DNA of 15,106 nucleotides from Lachnospiraceae bacterium. GTDB taxonomy: Bacteria; Bacillota; Clostridia; Lachnospirales; Lachnospiraceae. Below the pieces are notes generated by a model that searched no databases, was not told where the DNA came from, and saw nothing but the letters and a program-made list of their open reading frames with translations. Where the stretch lies: positions 1 to 15,106 of the forward strand of contig JABZIV010000042.1 of NCBI GenBank assembly GCA_015258095.1, in the 5' to 3' direction. Shown here in pieces: positions 1-7,352 of this stretch; the first letter of the stretch is position 1; every line of letters starts with the position of its first letter. The position numbers were made by a program, and so were the translations under genes.

Positions 1-323
1 AAACGAATCCAGCGATGGGAACCGTGAGAGGCAATGCCTATCGCAAATGTAGAAAGGACTGCCGCAAAAGCAAGGACGTAAAGAAGGAGATTCAGCTTGG
101 AAAGAAGGTGATAATCCACAAAACGGGACAGGATTAAAAGAGCCGCAAAGCCGATCAGTGCAAAAATCCCCTGTTTCTTTAAAAAGTACATATCTCCCAA
201 GTCACTCTTTGCCGCCATATATCCTGACGCGGAGTAAAGCATGAGTAAACCGAAAAGGATAATGGAGAAAACCATTACCAGCAAAGAAAAATCATAAAAA
301 TGTTTTACTTTCTTGTTTGCCAT
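1..323 (-). CDS. ftsW: FtsW/SpoVE-family lipid II-linked peptidoglycan polymerase, N-terminal part (runs off the window)
   Basis: Only the first 107 codons are in the window; the gene continues past position 1. The SEDS family polymerises lipid II into glycan strands at the septum (FtsW) or spore cortex (SpoVE), working with a class B PBP. The visible part begins MANKKVKHFYDF and has hydrophobic membrane segments at about residues 12-31, 48-62 and 68-88. Two family hallmarks are visible: the LLMLYSAS stretch at the end of TM1 and GSHRWI at the end of the fragment. The ATG at 321-323 lies 48 bp after the murD stop, with an AGGAAAGGG stretch upstream at somewhat long spacing. The position after murD is classic for ftsW in dcw clusters. 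FtsW and SpoVE cannot be told apart from this fragment. Confidence 0.9.
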   Translation of the reverse strand, partial: MANKKVKHFYDFSLLVMVFSIILFGLLMLYSASGYMAAKSDLGDMYFLKKQGIFALIGFAALLILSRFVDYHLLSKLNLLLYVLAFAAVLSTFAIGIASHGSHRWIR

Positions 324-371
324 GCTCAACTCTGTACCCTTTCCTACCGCTTCTTTCTTCTACTTTCTTCC

Positions 372-1736
372 TTATAAATTCTTGACACAGTCTTTAAAGA
401 TTCTTCCTCTCTCCTCATAATCCTTAAACATTCCCCAGGATGCGCAGGCGGGACTCAGTAAGACATAATCTCCGGGATCCGCATAGGCTGCGCAATCCTT
501 CACCGCTTCATCCATATCCTCTGCAAACATCAGATTATGAAAGCCGTTTTTCTTCGCGCAAGCCGCAATCTGATTTCTGGTCTGTCCGATCAAAACAAGG
601 TACTTGACTCTCCCCTTGAATTCCTTCACCCAGGCATCAAAATCAACGTGCTTGTCATACCCGCCTCCAATCAGGAGAACCGGTCCCGGCATCGCGCGAA
701 GTGCCTGAATCGCCGCATCGACATTGGTTCCCTTGGAGTCATTGTAGTAACGAACCCCCGAGCGCTCTCGAACAAATTCGATACGATGCTCTACCGGTTT
801 GAATTTCTTACAAACCTTGATGATCTGCTCCATCGGAACGCCCATTTGCATCCCGACTGCCATCGCACACATCACATTTTCATAATTGTGCTTTCCCAGA
901 AGATGTAAGTCTTTTGTTGCAAAGAGCTTCTTTTCTTCTTCCTTTGTCCGATAGTAGAAATCCCCGTCCCGGAGGAAGAAGCCTTCCTTCGGCTCTTCCT
1001 CGGAGGAAAACCAAATTACCTTCGGTTTCAGATTTCGTTTCTTTCCGAACTTCCGAAGCTCCGGGTCCATATAATTCAGAACGATACTGTCTTCTTCCGT
1101 CTGGTTCGAAGCAATCGACTCTTTCACCGCAATATAATTCTTCATCGTCTTGTGCCGGTCCAGATGATCCGGGGTAATATTCGTGATAGCGGAAACATTT
1201 GGACGAAAATCCACGATGGACTCCAGCTGGAAAGAGCTCACCTCACAGACGGTCGCCGACTGTTCTTCCGTATCCAGCGCTTCCGCCGTAAAAGGATTTC
1301 CGATATTTCCCACAACATGGGTATCGGCGAATTTACTCTTTAAGATTTCTCCAATCAGACTTACGGTTGTGGTCTTTCCATTCGTTCCGGTCACCGCAGC
1401 AAGTTTTCCTTTGCAAGACTGATAAGCGAGCTCGATTTCCCCAATCAGAGGAATCTGGGCGGTATGGATGGAAAGCACATACGGCTCATCCATGGGAATT
1501 CCGGGACTGATGACGGCGGCATCAATTTTCAATAAATCGCGATCGGAAAGCTTCCCTTTAATTACTTTCGCGACCTTCATCGCTTCTTTCTTTTTAAATT
1601 GAGAAAGCAACTTCTTCTCGTCCACCTTCGGATTGGCATCAAAAAATACGACCTCGCCTCCCATCGCGATAATCTGTTTTGCGGCTGCCACTCCGCTTCT
1701 TCCTGTCCCTAATACCAAAACTGTCTGCCTGTTCAT
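372..1736 (-). CDS. murD: UDP-N-acetylmuramoyl-L-alanine--D-glutamate ligase (MurD)
   Basis: Cytoplasmic Mur ligase that adds D-glutamate to UDP-MurNAc-L-Ala using ATP. The N-terminal Rossmann-like domain opens with VLVLGTGRSGVAA. The ATP P-loop GTNGKTTT follows at about residues 119-126 (numbered from the upstream ATG), then EVSSFQLE (167-174), NITPDHLDRH (188-197), the GKHNYEN box near 283, DSKGTN near 332 and SPACASWGMF near the C-terminus. All are Mur ligase signatures, and MurD is favoured over MurC/E/F by the SPACASWD-like C-terminal box and the length of about 454 aa. I chose the ATG at 1734-1736 because GAGGG then sits 6 nt upstream. The alternative ATG at 1740-1742, two codons earlier, directly abuts that SD. 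The gene follows mraY after a gap of about 90 bp and precedes ftsW. Confidence 0.97.
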   Translation of the reverse strand: MNRQTVLVLGTGRSGVAAAKQIIAMGGEVVFFDANPKVDEKKLLSQFKKKEAMKVAKVIKGKLSDRDLLKIDAAVISPGIPMDEPYVLSIHTAQIPLIGEIELAYQSCKGKLAAVTGTNGKTTTVSLIGEILKSKFADTHVVGNIGNPFTAEALDTEEQSATVCEVSSFQLESIVDFRPNVSAITNITPDHLDRHKTMKNYIAVKESIASNQTEEDSIVLNYMDPELRKFGKKRNLKPKVIWFSSEEEPKEGFFLRDGDFYYRTKEEEKKLFATKDLHLLGKHNYENVMCAMAVGMQMGVPMEQIIKVCKKFKPVEHRIEFVRERSGVRYYNDSKGTNVDAAIQALRAMPGPVLLIGGGYDKHVDFDAWVKEFKGRVKYLVLIGQTRNQIAACAKKNGFHNLMFAEDMDEAVKDCAAYADPGDYVLLSPACASWGMFKDYEERGRIFKDCVKNL

Positions 1737-1828
1737 CCTCATCCCTCTGTTCTTTTTATGCTTCGCCTACCACTATCGTTCTTTTATTCCCTAACACCGA
1801 CACCGTTCCTGTGCACCGCCTCATCCTT

Positions 1829-2797
1829 TTACATCATTTTCAAAAAGGCGGTTACTAAGAAACAGGCAAGGATGGTAACAATGCTGAATACCGTCACAAC
1901 CCTTGTTTCCGACCAACCTGAAAGTTCAAAATGATGGTGTATCGGTGCCATTTTAAAAATTCGCTTTCCATGCGTCATCTTGAAATAAGAAACCTGCAAA
2001 ATGACCGAAAGCACTTCCACAAAATAAATAAAGGCGAAAATCGGAATATACAGGGCTAGTTCCGTTTGCAACGCCATCGCCACCACGAAACCGCCGAGCG
2101 CAAGAGAACCCGTATCTCCCATAAAAACCTTTGCGGGATAAGCATTGAATACGAGAAATCCCAGAATTCCGCCGAGCACCGCTCCGGGCAGGGCTCCGAG
2201 ACTGTCTCCTCCCAGAAAAAACTGATCGGCAAGGAAAAGAAAAAATACAATCACCGCGGTAACACTTCCGCAAAGTCCGTCAATGCCATCCGTAAAGTTC
2301 GCGCCGGTATCCGTCGCCGTAATGATAAAGAGGGAAATCGGAAAAAACCAGATTCCGAAAAGCAGCTTCTGCCCCTTTACAAAGGGGAGAAGAAAAGCCG
2401 TGCTATGACCGCTGAAAAAATACAAATACGCTATATAAAGAAGAGAAATCACCACCTGTGCAGCCATTTTCTGCTTCGGATTGAAGCCTTCCGACTGGTG
2501 TTTTACCACTTTCAGGTAGTCGTCTATAAATCCGACTATACCGAAGCCGATGCCCAGTAAATAGGCGGGAAGCAGACCCTTGTTTTCTCCGATAAAGGGC
2601 AGAACCCCTATGGTAATGGCAATTAAGAAAAGGATTCCCCCCATCGTCGGGGTTCCCTGCTTCTTCAAATGTGCCTCCGGCCCGTCATCCCGAACTTCCT
2701 GTCCGAACTTCAGGCGGTGCAATATTTCGATTCCTTTCGGGGAAATCAAAAGCATCACGATAAATGCAATCCCCAACGAAACGGTATTCCTGAGCAT
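1829..2797 (-). CDS. mraY: Phospho-N-acetylmuramoyl-pentapeptide transferase (MraY)
   Basis: Polytopic membrane enzyme that transfers phospho-MurNAc-pentapeptide from UDP to undecaprenyl phosphate, making lipid I. At 322 aa it has the usual family length and about ten hydrophobic segments. Signatures in order are DDGPEAHLKKQGTPTMGG (37-54), FIDDY with the catalytic Asp pair at 92-93, TGANFTDGIDGL (164-175), NAYPAKVFMGDTGS with the third catalytic Asp at 228, and APIHHHFE with the His triad at 287-289. The ATG at 2795-2797 has GGGGAG about 8 nt upstream. It lies 27 bp after the PBP stop, consistent with one operon. It supplies lipid I for the SEDS/PBP pair encoded on either side. Confidence 0.98.
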   Translation of the reverse strand: MLRNTVSLGIAFIVMLLISPKGIEILHRLKFGQEVRDDGPEAHLKKQGTPTMGGILFLIAITIGVLPFIGENKGLLPAYLLGIGFGIVGFIDDYLKVVKHQSEGFNPKQKMAAQVVISLLYIAYLYFFSGHSTAFLLPFVKGQKLLFGIWFFPISLFIITATDTGANFTDGIDGLCGSVTAVIVFFLFLADQFFLGGDSLGALPGAVLGGILGFLVFNAYPAKVFMGDTGSLALGGFVVAMALQTELALYIPIFAFIYFVEVLSVILQVSYFKMTHGKRIFKMAPIHHHFELSGWSETRVVTVFSIVTILACFLVTAFLKMM

Positions 2798-2824
2798 ATC
2801 TTTTCTCCCCTAACCTCTTCTCCC

Positions 2825-4999
2825 TTAATTTTCCTCGTTCTTCGTACTCTCCGGCAGATTATCCGGCACTTCCTCGTCGCTATCCTGCTTCTCGTCTTCC
2901 GAATTTCCTTCTGCCTTATCCGCTTCTTTCGCGTTTTCTTTCTTCTCCTCCTCTAAATTCTTATTTAAAGAATCTTCCGGGTCGGTTTCTCCCTGCGGAG
3001 GAATGTTCAAAAACTGCAACGCATCCTTCATAATCTTCTGTTCAATCTTCGTGGCAAAAGAGGCGCTCGCCTGCGCTTCTCCTTCCAGATTCGGTGTATC
3101 TACGATGACGTAGACCAGAAGCTCCGGATCCTCCACCGGTGCAAATCCGCAGAAAGACACCAGATAGTTCTTCTCCGAACGGGGAAGCTTCTGTGCCGTT
3201 CCCGTCTTTCCGCCTACGTGATAGCCCTGAATCTTCGCCGGCCGTCCGGTTCCCTGCTCCACTGTCTGGTAAAGGGCTTCTTTCAGGAAGTCGCTCGTGC
3301 TCTTGGAATTGGTTACCCGCACAAGTTCCGGCTCCACATCCTTAATGACGGTTCCGTTTGCATTCAAAATCTGCTTCACCACATGGGGTTTATAATACGA
3401 ACCGCCATTCACGATACTGGAAAATCCCGCCGCCATCTGAATCATACTGACATTGTAGTTCTGTCCGAAAGAGTTCGTGGCAAGGGAAGTCTTTCCCAGC
3501 GTGTCCGCTGTATAAATAAGGTCTTTGGTATCCGCTTCTCCCGGTAAATCAATCCCCGTCTTCTCTCCGAAGCCGAAGATGTGCTGATACTTCACAAAGT
3601 TTTCCGCCCCTTCCTGAAAGGCGGTGTCCATGAGGTAGACATTGCAGGACTGCATCAGTGCCTGCTCCGCATCCAGTGTGCCGTGTCCGTCTCTTTTGTG
3701 GCAACGAATCGTCCAGGTATGGACGCCATCGCTTATTTTGATATAGCCGTCACAAGTAAATTGGGTCGAAGGCACAATGGCATTTTCTTCCAGAGCACCG
3801 GCGATGGTGAAAGGCTTTGCCGTGGAACCCGGTTCATAGGTATCGGAAACCGCAACATTTCTCCACATCTGATTCCAGGCAACCTGGGCGCCGAGGGAGG
3901 AAATCTCCTCCGGAGTATAGACCGTGGAAAGCGCGTCTTCCGAAATTTCCTTGCCGTCATGCTCCCTTTTATACTTCTTAAGAGCCTCCTTTTTTCCGTA
4001 TTCGGTCAGCAGTGCATCCGGATAAAGGGTTTTATCCAACTCCCTCGGGTGGTTTAAATCGAACTGATTCGTACTCGCCATAGCCAGAATCTCGCCGTTA
4101 TTCGGATTCATGACGATGGCGGCCGCCATTTTCGACCCGACATCTTCCTTCTGCCACTCCTGCAAATACTTCTCCACCGTTCTCTGGATATTGAAATTCA
4201 GCGTGGTAACGATGCTGTCCCCGTCACTTGCTTCCCGAATCACGGACTGTAACTTTGTATCTGAATCCAGATAGCCATACTCCCGTCCGTTCGTTCCAAT
4301 CAAATCGTTATTGTAATACTGCTCTACACCGCCCGTTCCCCCGCTGTTGTCTTGCGAGGAAAATCCAATCACATTGCACGCAAGTTCTTTATAGGGATAG
4401 CTTCTTTTATACTTATCTTCAAAAGAGAGCCCCTTGATTTCGTATTTATTTCCACTCTTCCGATACGCTGCATTCTTTTCGTCCATGAATTTCTGAAAAG
4501 CATCTTTCTCATCGAAACTCATATCCTCTTTAAACTTAAAATACGCGCTTTTCTTTCCGGTGGAGAGTTTCTTCTGCTCCTCCAGAAGGGAAGAGACGGT
4601 ATCCACCCGCTCGTCTCCCTTAAAATACTCCCGTAGCGCATCGACCACCGCCTTTTCATAGCGGTCATCGCTTCGGGAAGTAATCGCCCGCGGGTCCACA
4701 ATCAAATTGTACACCTTCTCACTGGTTGCAAGAATCGTTCCGTTCCGATCCAGAATATCCCCTCTTCTTGCTTGAATGGAACGTGAACCATAGCCGGACT
4801 GTCGCTGTCCGAGGACAATACGGCTATACTCTTCACTGTTCTTCCGTACCATTCCGAAAATAACGGAACTTAAAACGGCAAATAGCAGGATTAAAAAAAC
4901 AAATCCCACCATCAGCTTTTCCTGCATATAAAACGGCAGAATCTTCGTCTGCCGTCTTTTTCTTTTCTCTTCTTCCTCAGTGTTTCGGGATATTCTCAT
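2825..4999 (-). CDS. Class B penicillin-binding protein, transpeptidase (SpoVD/FtsI type)
   Basis: Membrane-anchored D,D-transpeptidase that cross-links septal or spore peptidoglycan. It has a basic cytoplasmic start, one TM helix at about 29-51, a PBP dimerisation domain with RRGDILDRNGTILA (78-91), and a transpeptidase domain. Catalytic motifs are present: STAK at 392-395 (nucleophile S392), SCN at 451-453 and KTGT at 598-601. A lysine-rich insertion at about 322-375 precedes the SxxK motif. The C-terminus (about 667-724) is a low-complexity Glu/Lys/Asp/Asn tail, and I see no PASTA domain, which B. subtilis SpoVD carries. The start at 4999 overlaps the upstream ftsL-like gene by 23 bp, with AAGG a few nt before the ATG. 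I leave the symbol empty because FtsI and SpoVD roles cannot be separated here. Confidence 0.95.
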   Translation of the reverse strand: MRISRNTEEEEKRKRRQTKILPFYMQEKLMVGFVFLILLFAVLSSVIFGMVRKNSEEYSRIVLGQRQSGYGSRSIQARRGDILDRNGTILATSEKVYNLIVDPRAITSRSDDRYEKAVVDALREYFKGDERVDTVSSLLEEQKKLSTGKKSAYFKFKEDMSFDEKDAFQKFMDEKNAAYRKSGNKYEIKGLSFEDKYKRSYPYKELACNVIGFSSQDNSGGTGGVEQYYNNDLIGTNGREYGYLDSDTKLQSVIREASDGDSIVTTLNFNIQRTVEKYLQEWQKEDVGSKMAAAIVMNPNNGEILAMASTNQFDLNHPRELDKTLYPDALLTEYGKKEALKKYKREHDGKEISEDALSTVYTPEEISSLGAQVAWNQMWRNVAVSDTYEPGSTAKPFTIAGALEENAIVPSTQFTCDGYIKISDGVHTWTIRCHKRDGHGTLDAEQALMQSCNVYLMDTAFQEGAENFVKYQHIFGFGEKTGIDLPGEADTKDLIYTADTLGKTSLATNSFGQNYNVSMIQMAAGFSSIVNGGSYYKPHVVKQILNANGTVIKDVEPELVRVTNSKSTSDFLKEALYQTVEQGTGRPAKIQGYHVGGKTGTAQKLPRSEKNYLVSFCGFAPVEDPELLVYVIVDTPNLEGEAQASASFATKIEQKIMKDALQFLNIPPQGETDPEDSLNKNLEEEKKENAKEADKAEGNSEDEKQDSDEEVPDNLPESTKNEEN

Positions 5000-5555
5000 A
5001 CTGCCTTACATACTCACTTTCCTGCTTTTTATACTCAATCACCTGGTTTTCTCCCGGATACACCATGCCCAGTTCTTCCGTCGCAACGGTATAAATCTTT
5101 TCCGGATCCAGCGCGGCATTGATAGCGTTCTGTAAAGCATCGTTCTTCTGCTTCAGTTTCTCGATTTCTTTCTTCTTCTGCTCAATCCGATGCATTCTGG
5201 TATTGACTTCGGTCTGTAACTGAATGTAATGGAACAAAAGTCCTCCCATGAAAAACATAAAGAGGGCGACGGAAAACACCATCGCGAAGTTTGCCGGAGC
5301 CTTCCCTTGCAGGCGTTCCTGCTGCAAAATATGCCCCATCTCTCTTTCACGAAGAATTCTCGCGCGCTCTTCCCTCGAAATCGCACCGTGAAGAAGTCTT
5401 GCACTCTTCTTCGCCTTTCTCTTCGGTGCATCCTTCTTCGGCATCGTTTGTCTTGTTATGCGCTTTTCTCTTTTTTTCTTCGGTGCAAGTTCTTCTTTCA
5501 TTGCTACCGAACCGGCAATATACCCTGTATGCCTTCTTGCCAGCTTCCTTGCCAT
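4977..5555 (-). CDS. FtsL-like septum formation initiator protein (basic N-terminus, one TM, coiled coil)
   Basis: Small bitopic protein in the ftsL position between rsmH and the PBP gene. FtsL/DivIC-type proteins link the divisome scaffold to the SEDS/PBP pair. From the chosen ATG (5553-5555) it is 192 aa: a very basic cytoplasmic region of about 85 residues rich in Lys and Arg, a TM helix at about 91-110 (AMVFSVALFMFFMGGLL), then a heptad-like segment with QKKKEIEKLKQKNDALQ (about 126-142), and a DPEKIYTVATEELGMVYP box typical of FtsL/DivIC C-termini. A GAGGGG Shine-Dalgarno lies 6-7 nt before this ATG. A longer frame from a GTG at 5627 adds 24 residues but lacks such a site. The gene overlaps the PBP start by 23 bp. 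Assignment rests on topology and synteny because FtsL sequences diverge quickly. Confidence 0.85.
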   Translation of the reverse strand: MARKLARRHTGYIAGSVAMKEELAPKKKREKRITRQTMPKKDAPKRKAKKSARLLHGAISREERARILREREMGHILQQERLQGKAPANFAMVFSVALFMFFMGGLLFHYIQLQTEVNTRMHRIEQKKKEIEKLKQKNDALQNAINAALDPEKIYTVATEELGMVYPGENQVIEYKKQESEYVRQYENIPKH

Positions 5556-5726
5556 ACTTTTCCCCTCTTTATAGCCTACATAAACACCTGTCTCTATATC
5601 ACAATGTGACAGCATCCCTTCTCTCACATCTGCCCACTCTTTCTTCCCCTACTCTTTCTCTCCGGCGCATTCCCGGATTTCTTCCCGTGCCTTCCCACGG
5701 CGTTCTCCCGGTATTTCCCCCGGGTC

Positions 5727-6677
5727 TTAACTTTCTCCTTCCTCTCCTCTCTCAAAGATGCGTAGCTTTGCACTCTTTGCTCTACTGTTTTCTTCTATTT
5801 CTTCTGCCGAAGGAACAATAGCCTTCTTCGTTATGACCTTTCCCAAACTCTTTCTGCCGCAACTGCAAACCGGAAAATCCGGAGGACAGATACAGGGATT
5901 CTCCGCTGTGCGGAATGCTTTCTTTACAATCCGGTCTTCCAAGGAATGGAAGGTGATGATGCATAGCCTCCCTCCCGGATTTAAAGCCCGAATCATACTG
6001 TCCAAAGAGTTCTGCAAAACATCCAGTTCCCGATTGAGGGCGATACGAATTGCCTGAAAAGTCTTCTTTGCCGGATGCCCTCCCTGCACTCTCATTTTCA
6101 TGGGAATTGCATGGGAGATAATCTCCACCAGCTGAAAAGTCGTTTCAATCGGCTCTTTCTCTCTTTCTTTTACAATGTGCTTTGCGATATTCTTCGCGAA
6201 TTGATCTTCTCCGAAGTCCCGTATCATGTGATACAGTTCCGTCTCGCTATACCCGTTCACGATGTCTCTCGCCGTAAAGTCCACCCGGCGGTCCATCCGC
6301 ATATCCAGAGGCGCATCGTAGCGATAGGAAAATCCTCTGTCCGCCTCGTCAAACTGATAACTGGAAACACCTAAGTCTAAAAGAATCCCATCCACCTTCC
6401 GAATGGAAAGGCTGGAAAGGATTGTCTGAAAATGTTCATAGTTATCACGGATAATCGTGACCTTCTCTTGAAATGGAGCCAGTCTCCTGCTCGCCGCTTC
6501 TATCGCATCTTCGTCCTGATCAATTCCAATCAACCGTCCTTTATCGTTTAGTCTTTCCAAAATATGAAAAGAATGTCCGCCTCCACCCAATGTGCCGTCT
6601 ACATAAATCCCGTCGGGCCGAATAGCAAGCCCTTCCAGGCATTCATTAAGCATGATGCTCTTGTGTTGAAACTCCAT
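5727..6677 (-). CDS. rsmH: 16S rRNA (cytosine(1402)-N(4))-methyltransferase RsmH
   Basis: SAM-dependent enzyme that N4-methylates C1402 in the P-site region of 16S rRNA; historically MraW. At 316 aa it has the normal length. It opens with FQHKSIMLNE (3-12), has the SAM-binding loop DGTLGGGGHS (27-36), an acidic GIDQDEDAI strand end (51-59), LLDLGVSSYQFD (99-110) and the DRGFSYRYDAPLDMRMD segment (113-129). The ITFHSLEDRIVK box and a Cys-rich CICPPDFPVCSCG lie toward the C-terminus; all are family features. The ATG shares its A with the mraZ TGA stop (TGATG at 6675-6679), so translation is probably coupled to mraZ. A 171-bp gap without a gene separates it from the ftsL-like gene. Confidence 0.97.
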   Translation of the reverse strand: MEFQHKSIMLNECLEGLAIRPDGIYVDGTLGGGGHSFHILERLNDKGRLIGIDQDEDAIEAASRRLAPFQEKVTIIRDNYEHFQTILSSLSIRKVDGILLDLGVSSYQFDEADRGFSYRYDAPLDMRMDRRVDFTARDIVNGYSETELYHMIRDFGEDQFAKNIAKHIVKEREKEPIETTFQLVEIISHAIPMKMRVQGGHPAKKTFQAIRIALNRELDVLQNSLDSMIRALNPGGRLCIITFHSLEDRIVKKAFRTAENPCICPPDFPVCSCGRKSLGKVITKKAIVPSAEEIEENSRAKSAKLRIFERGEEGES

Positions 6678-7102
6678 CAGATTCCTAAGCCCTCCATATC
6701 TTCCGCAAGGCTCTCATAGTCTGAGAAATCATTGTTGTCTTCCCACAAGTTCTCCGCCCAGATCTCGGCGTGATCTCCTACGCCAAGCAAAACGACATCT
6801 TTCTCCAGGGAGGCTTTCTCCCGAAGTGTCTGGGGAATCAGAATTCTTCCCTGTTTATCGCATTCACAGGAAATAGCGCTACCCAGAAGAAAACGCTTCA
6901 AAGTTCTTGCCTGCTTACTGGTCATCGGCAAAGCTTCGAGCTTTTCTTCCAGCTCTTTCCATTCCGGAATCGCATACAGAGAAAGACACCCGTCCAGGGA
7001 ACGGGTCAGGGTAAATTCGTTATATCCATCCTCACGGAACTTGGCAGGAATCATCATCCTGCCTTTGGTATCTAAATTGTGATGATACTCTCCCGTGAAC
7101 AT
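6677..7102 (-). CDS. mraZ: Transcriptional regulator MraZ, first gene of the dcw operon
   Basis: DNA-binding regulator of the dcw operon that forms rings of AbrB-like domains and binds repeats in its own promoter. The 141-aa protein opens with MFTGEYHHNLDTKGRM and shows the two tandem swapped-hairpin half-domains through their DxKGR (11-15) and DxxGR (82-86) signatures, each followed by a (L/M)IP motif. The ATG at 7100-7102 gives the conserved MFxGEY start. No clean SD lies at normal distance; the purine-rich operator boxes occupy that place. It is followed by rsmH with a 1-base stop/start overlap. Autoregulation is likely, given the operator immediately upstream. Confidence 0.97.
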   Translation of the reverse strand: MFTGEYHHNLDTKGRMMIPAKFREDGYNEFTLTRSLDGCLSLYAIPEWKELEEKLEALPMTSKQARTLKRFLLGSAISCECDKQGRILIPQTLREKASLEKDVVLLGVGDHAEIWAENLWEDNNDFSDYESLAEDMEGLGI

Positions 7103-7106
7103 TTTC

Positions 7107-7132
7107 TACCACTTTCTCCCACTTTTTCCCAC
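7107..7132 (-). promoter_or_regulatory. MraZ operator: three direct repeats at 10-bp spacing
   Basis: Read on the minus strand, boxes GTGGGA (7127-7132), GTGGGA (7117-7122) and GTGGTA (7107-7112) are separated by 4-nt AAAA or GAAA spacers, so they repeat once per helical turn. MraZ in characterised bacteria binds TGGG-containing direct repeats of this spacing upstream of mraZ. The last box ends 4 nt before the mraZ ATG, so the operator covers the start of the transcript and the ribosome-binding region. Binding by this MraZ is inferred. Confidence 0.85.
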
Positions 7133-7138
7133 TTCAAC

Positions 7139-7170
7139 ATTATAATGCATGATTTTTAGGGAAGAGTCAA
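7139..7170 (-). promoter_or_regulatory. Putative promoter of the mraZ (dcw) operon
   Basis: On the minus strand there is TTGACT (7165-7170) and a perfect TATAAT (7139-7144). Their spacing is 20 bp, longer than the optimal 17. CATTAT (7142-7147) would give 17 bp with the same -35 box, so the exact -10 register is uncertain. Transcription would begin near 7132, at the edge of the MraZ boxes. Confidence 0.6.
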
Positions 7171-7238
7171 GACAAGATACTAGAATTATTGCGTGGAATT
7201 TAAGGGGTTTTGGGCGAATTTTGCGGAGGAAAATATAT

Positions 7239-7300
7239 AAAAAACAAAAAAAGCGCCGTTGTTCTTCCTTGAAAAACTTCCAAAGAAGAACAACGGCGCT
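7239..7300 (-). terminator. Rho-independent terminator downstream of ychF
   Basis: A perfect 16-bp inverted repeat (7252-7267 and 7285-7300, arm AGCGCCGTTGTTCTTC on the plus strand) with a 17-nt loop is followed on the minus strand by TTTTTTTGTTTTTT (7238-7251). It lies about 50 bp after the ychF stop and before the mraZ promoter. The plus-strand side has no T-run, so it acts on minus-strand transcripts. Confidence 0.92.
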
Positions 7301-7352
7301 CTATCGCTTTCCGGCTATGTTCTATCCCGCATCAACGATTCTCGTTCTTTCT

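Noticed and set aside
2066..2560. Plus-strand open frame of 164 codons antisense to mraY
   Set aside because: The mraY frame is unambiguous, and the antisense product is low-complexity and basic with no family features.
5556..5726. Extra MraZ boxes (GTGGGA and GTGGGC) upstream of the ftsL-like gene
   Set aside because: They are not on a 10-bp period and lie in a purine-rich stretch where such words arise by chance.
5291..5821. Plus-strand open frame of 176 codons across the rsmH-ftsL gap
   Set aside because: Its Ser/Leu/Pro-rich product is what the complement of a purine-rich stretch gives; it overlaps two real genes on the other strand.
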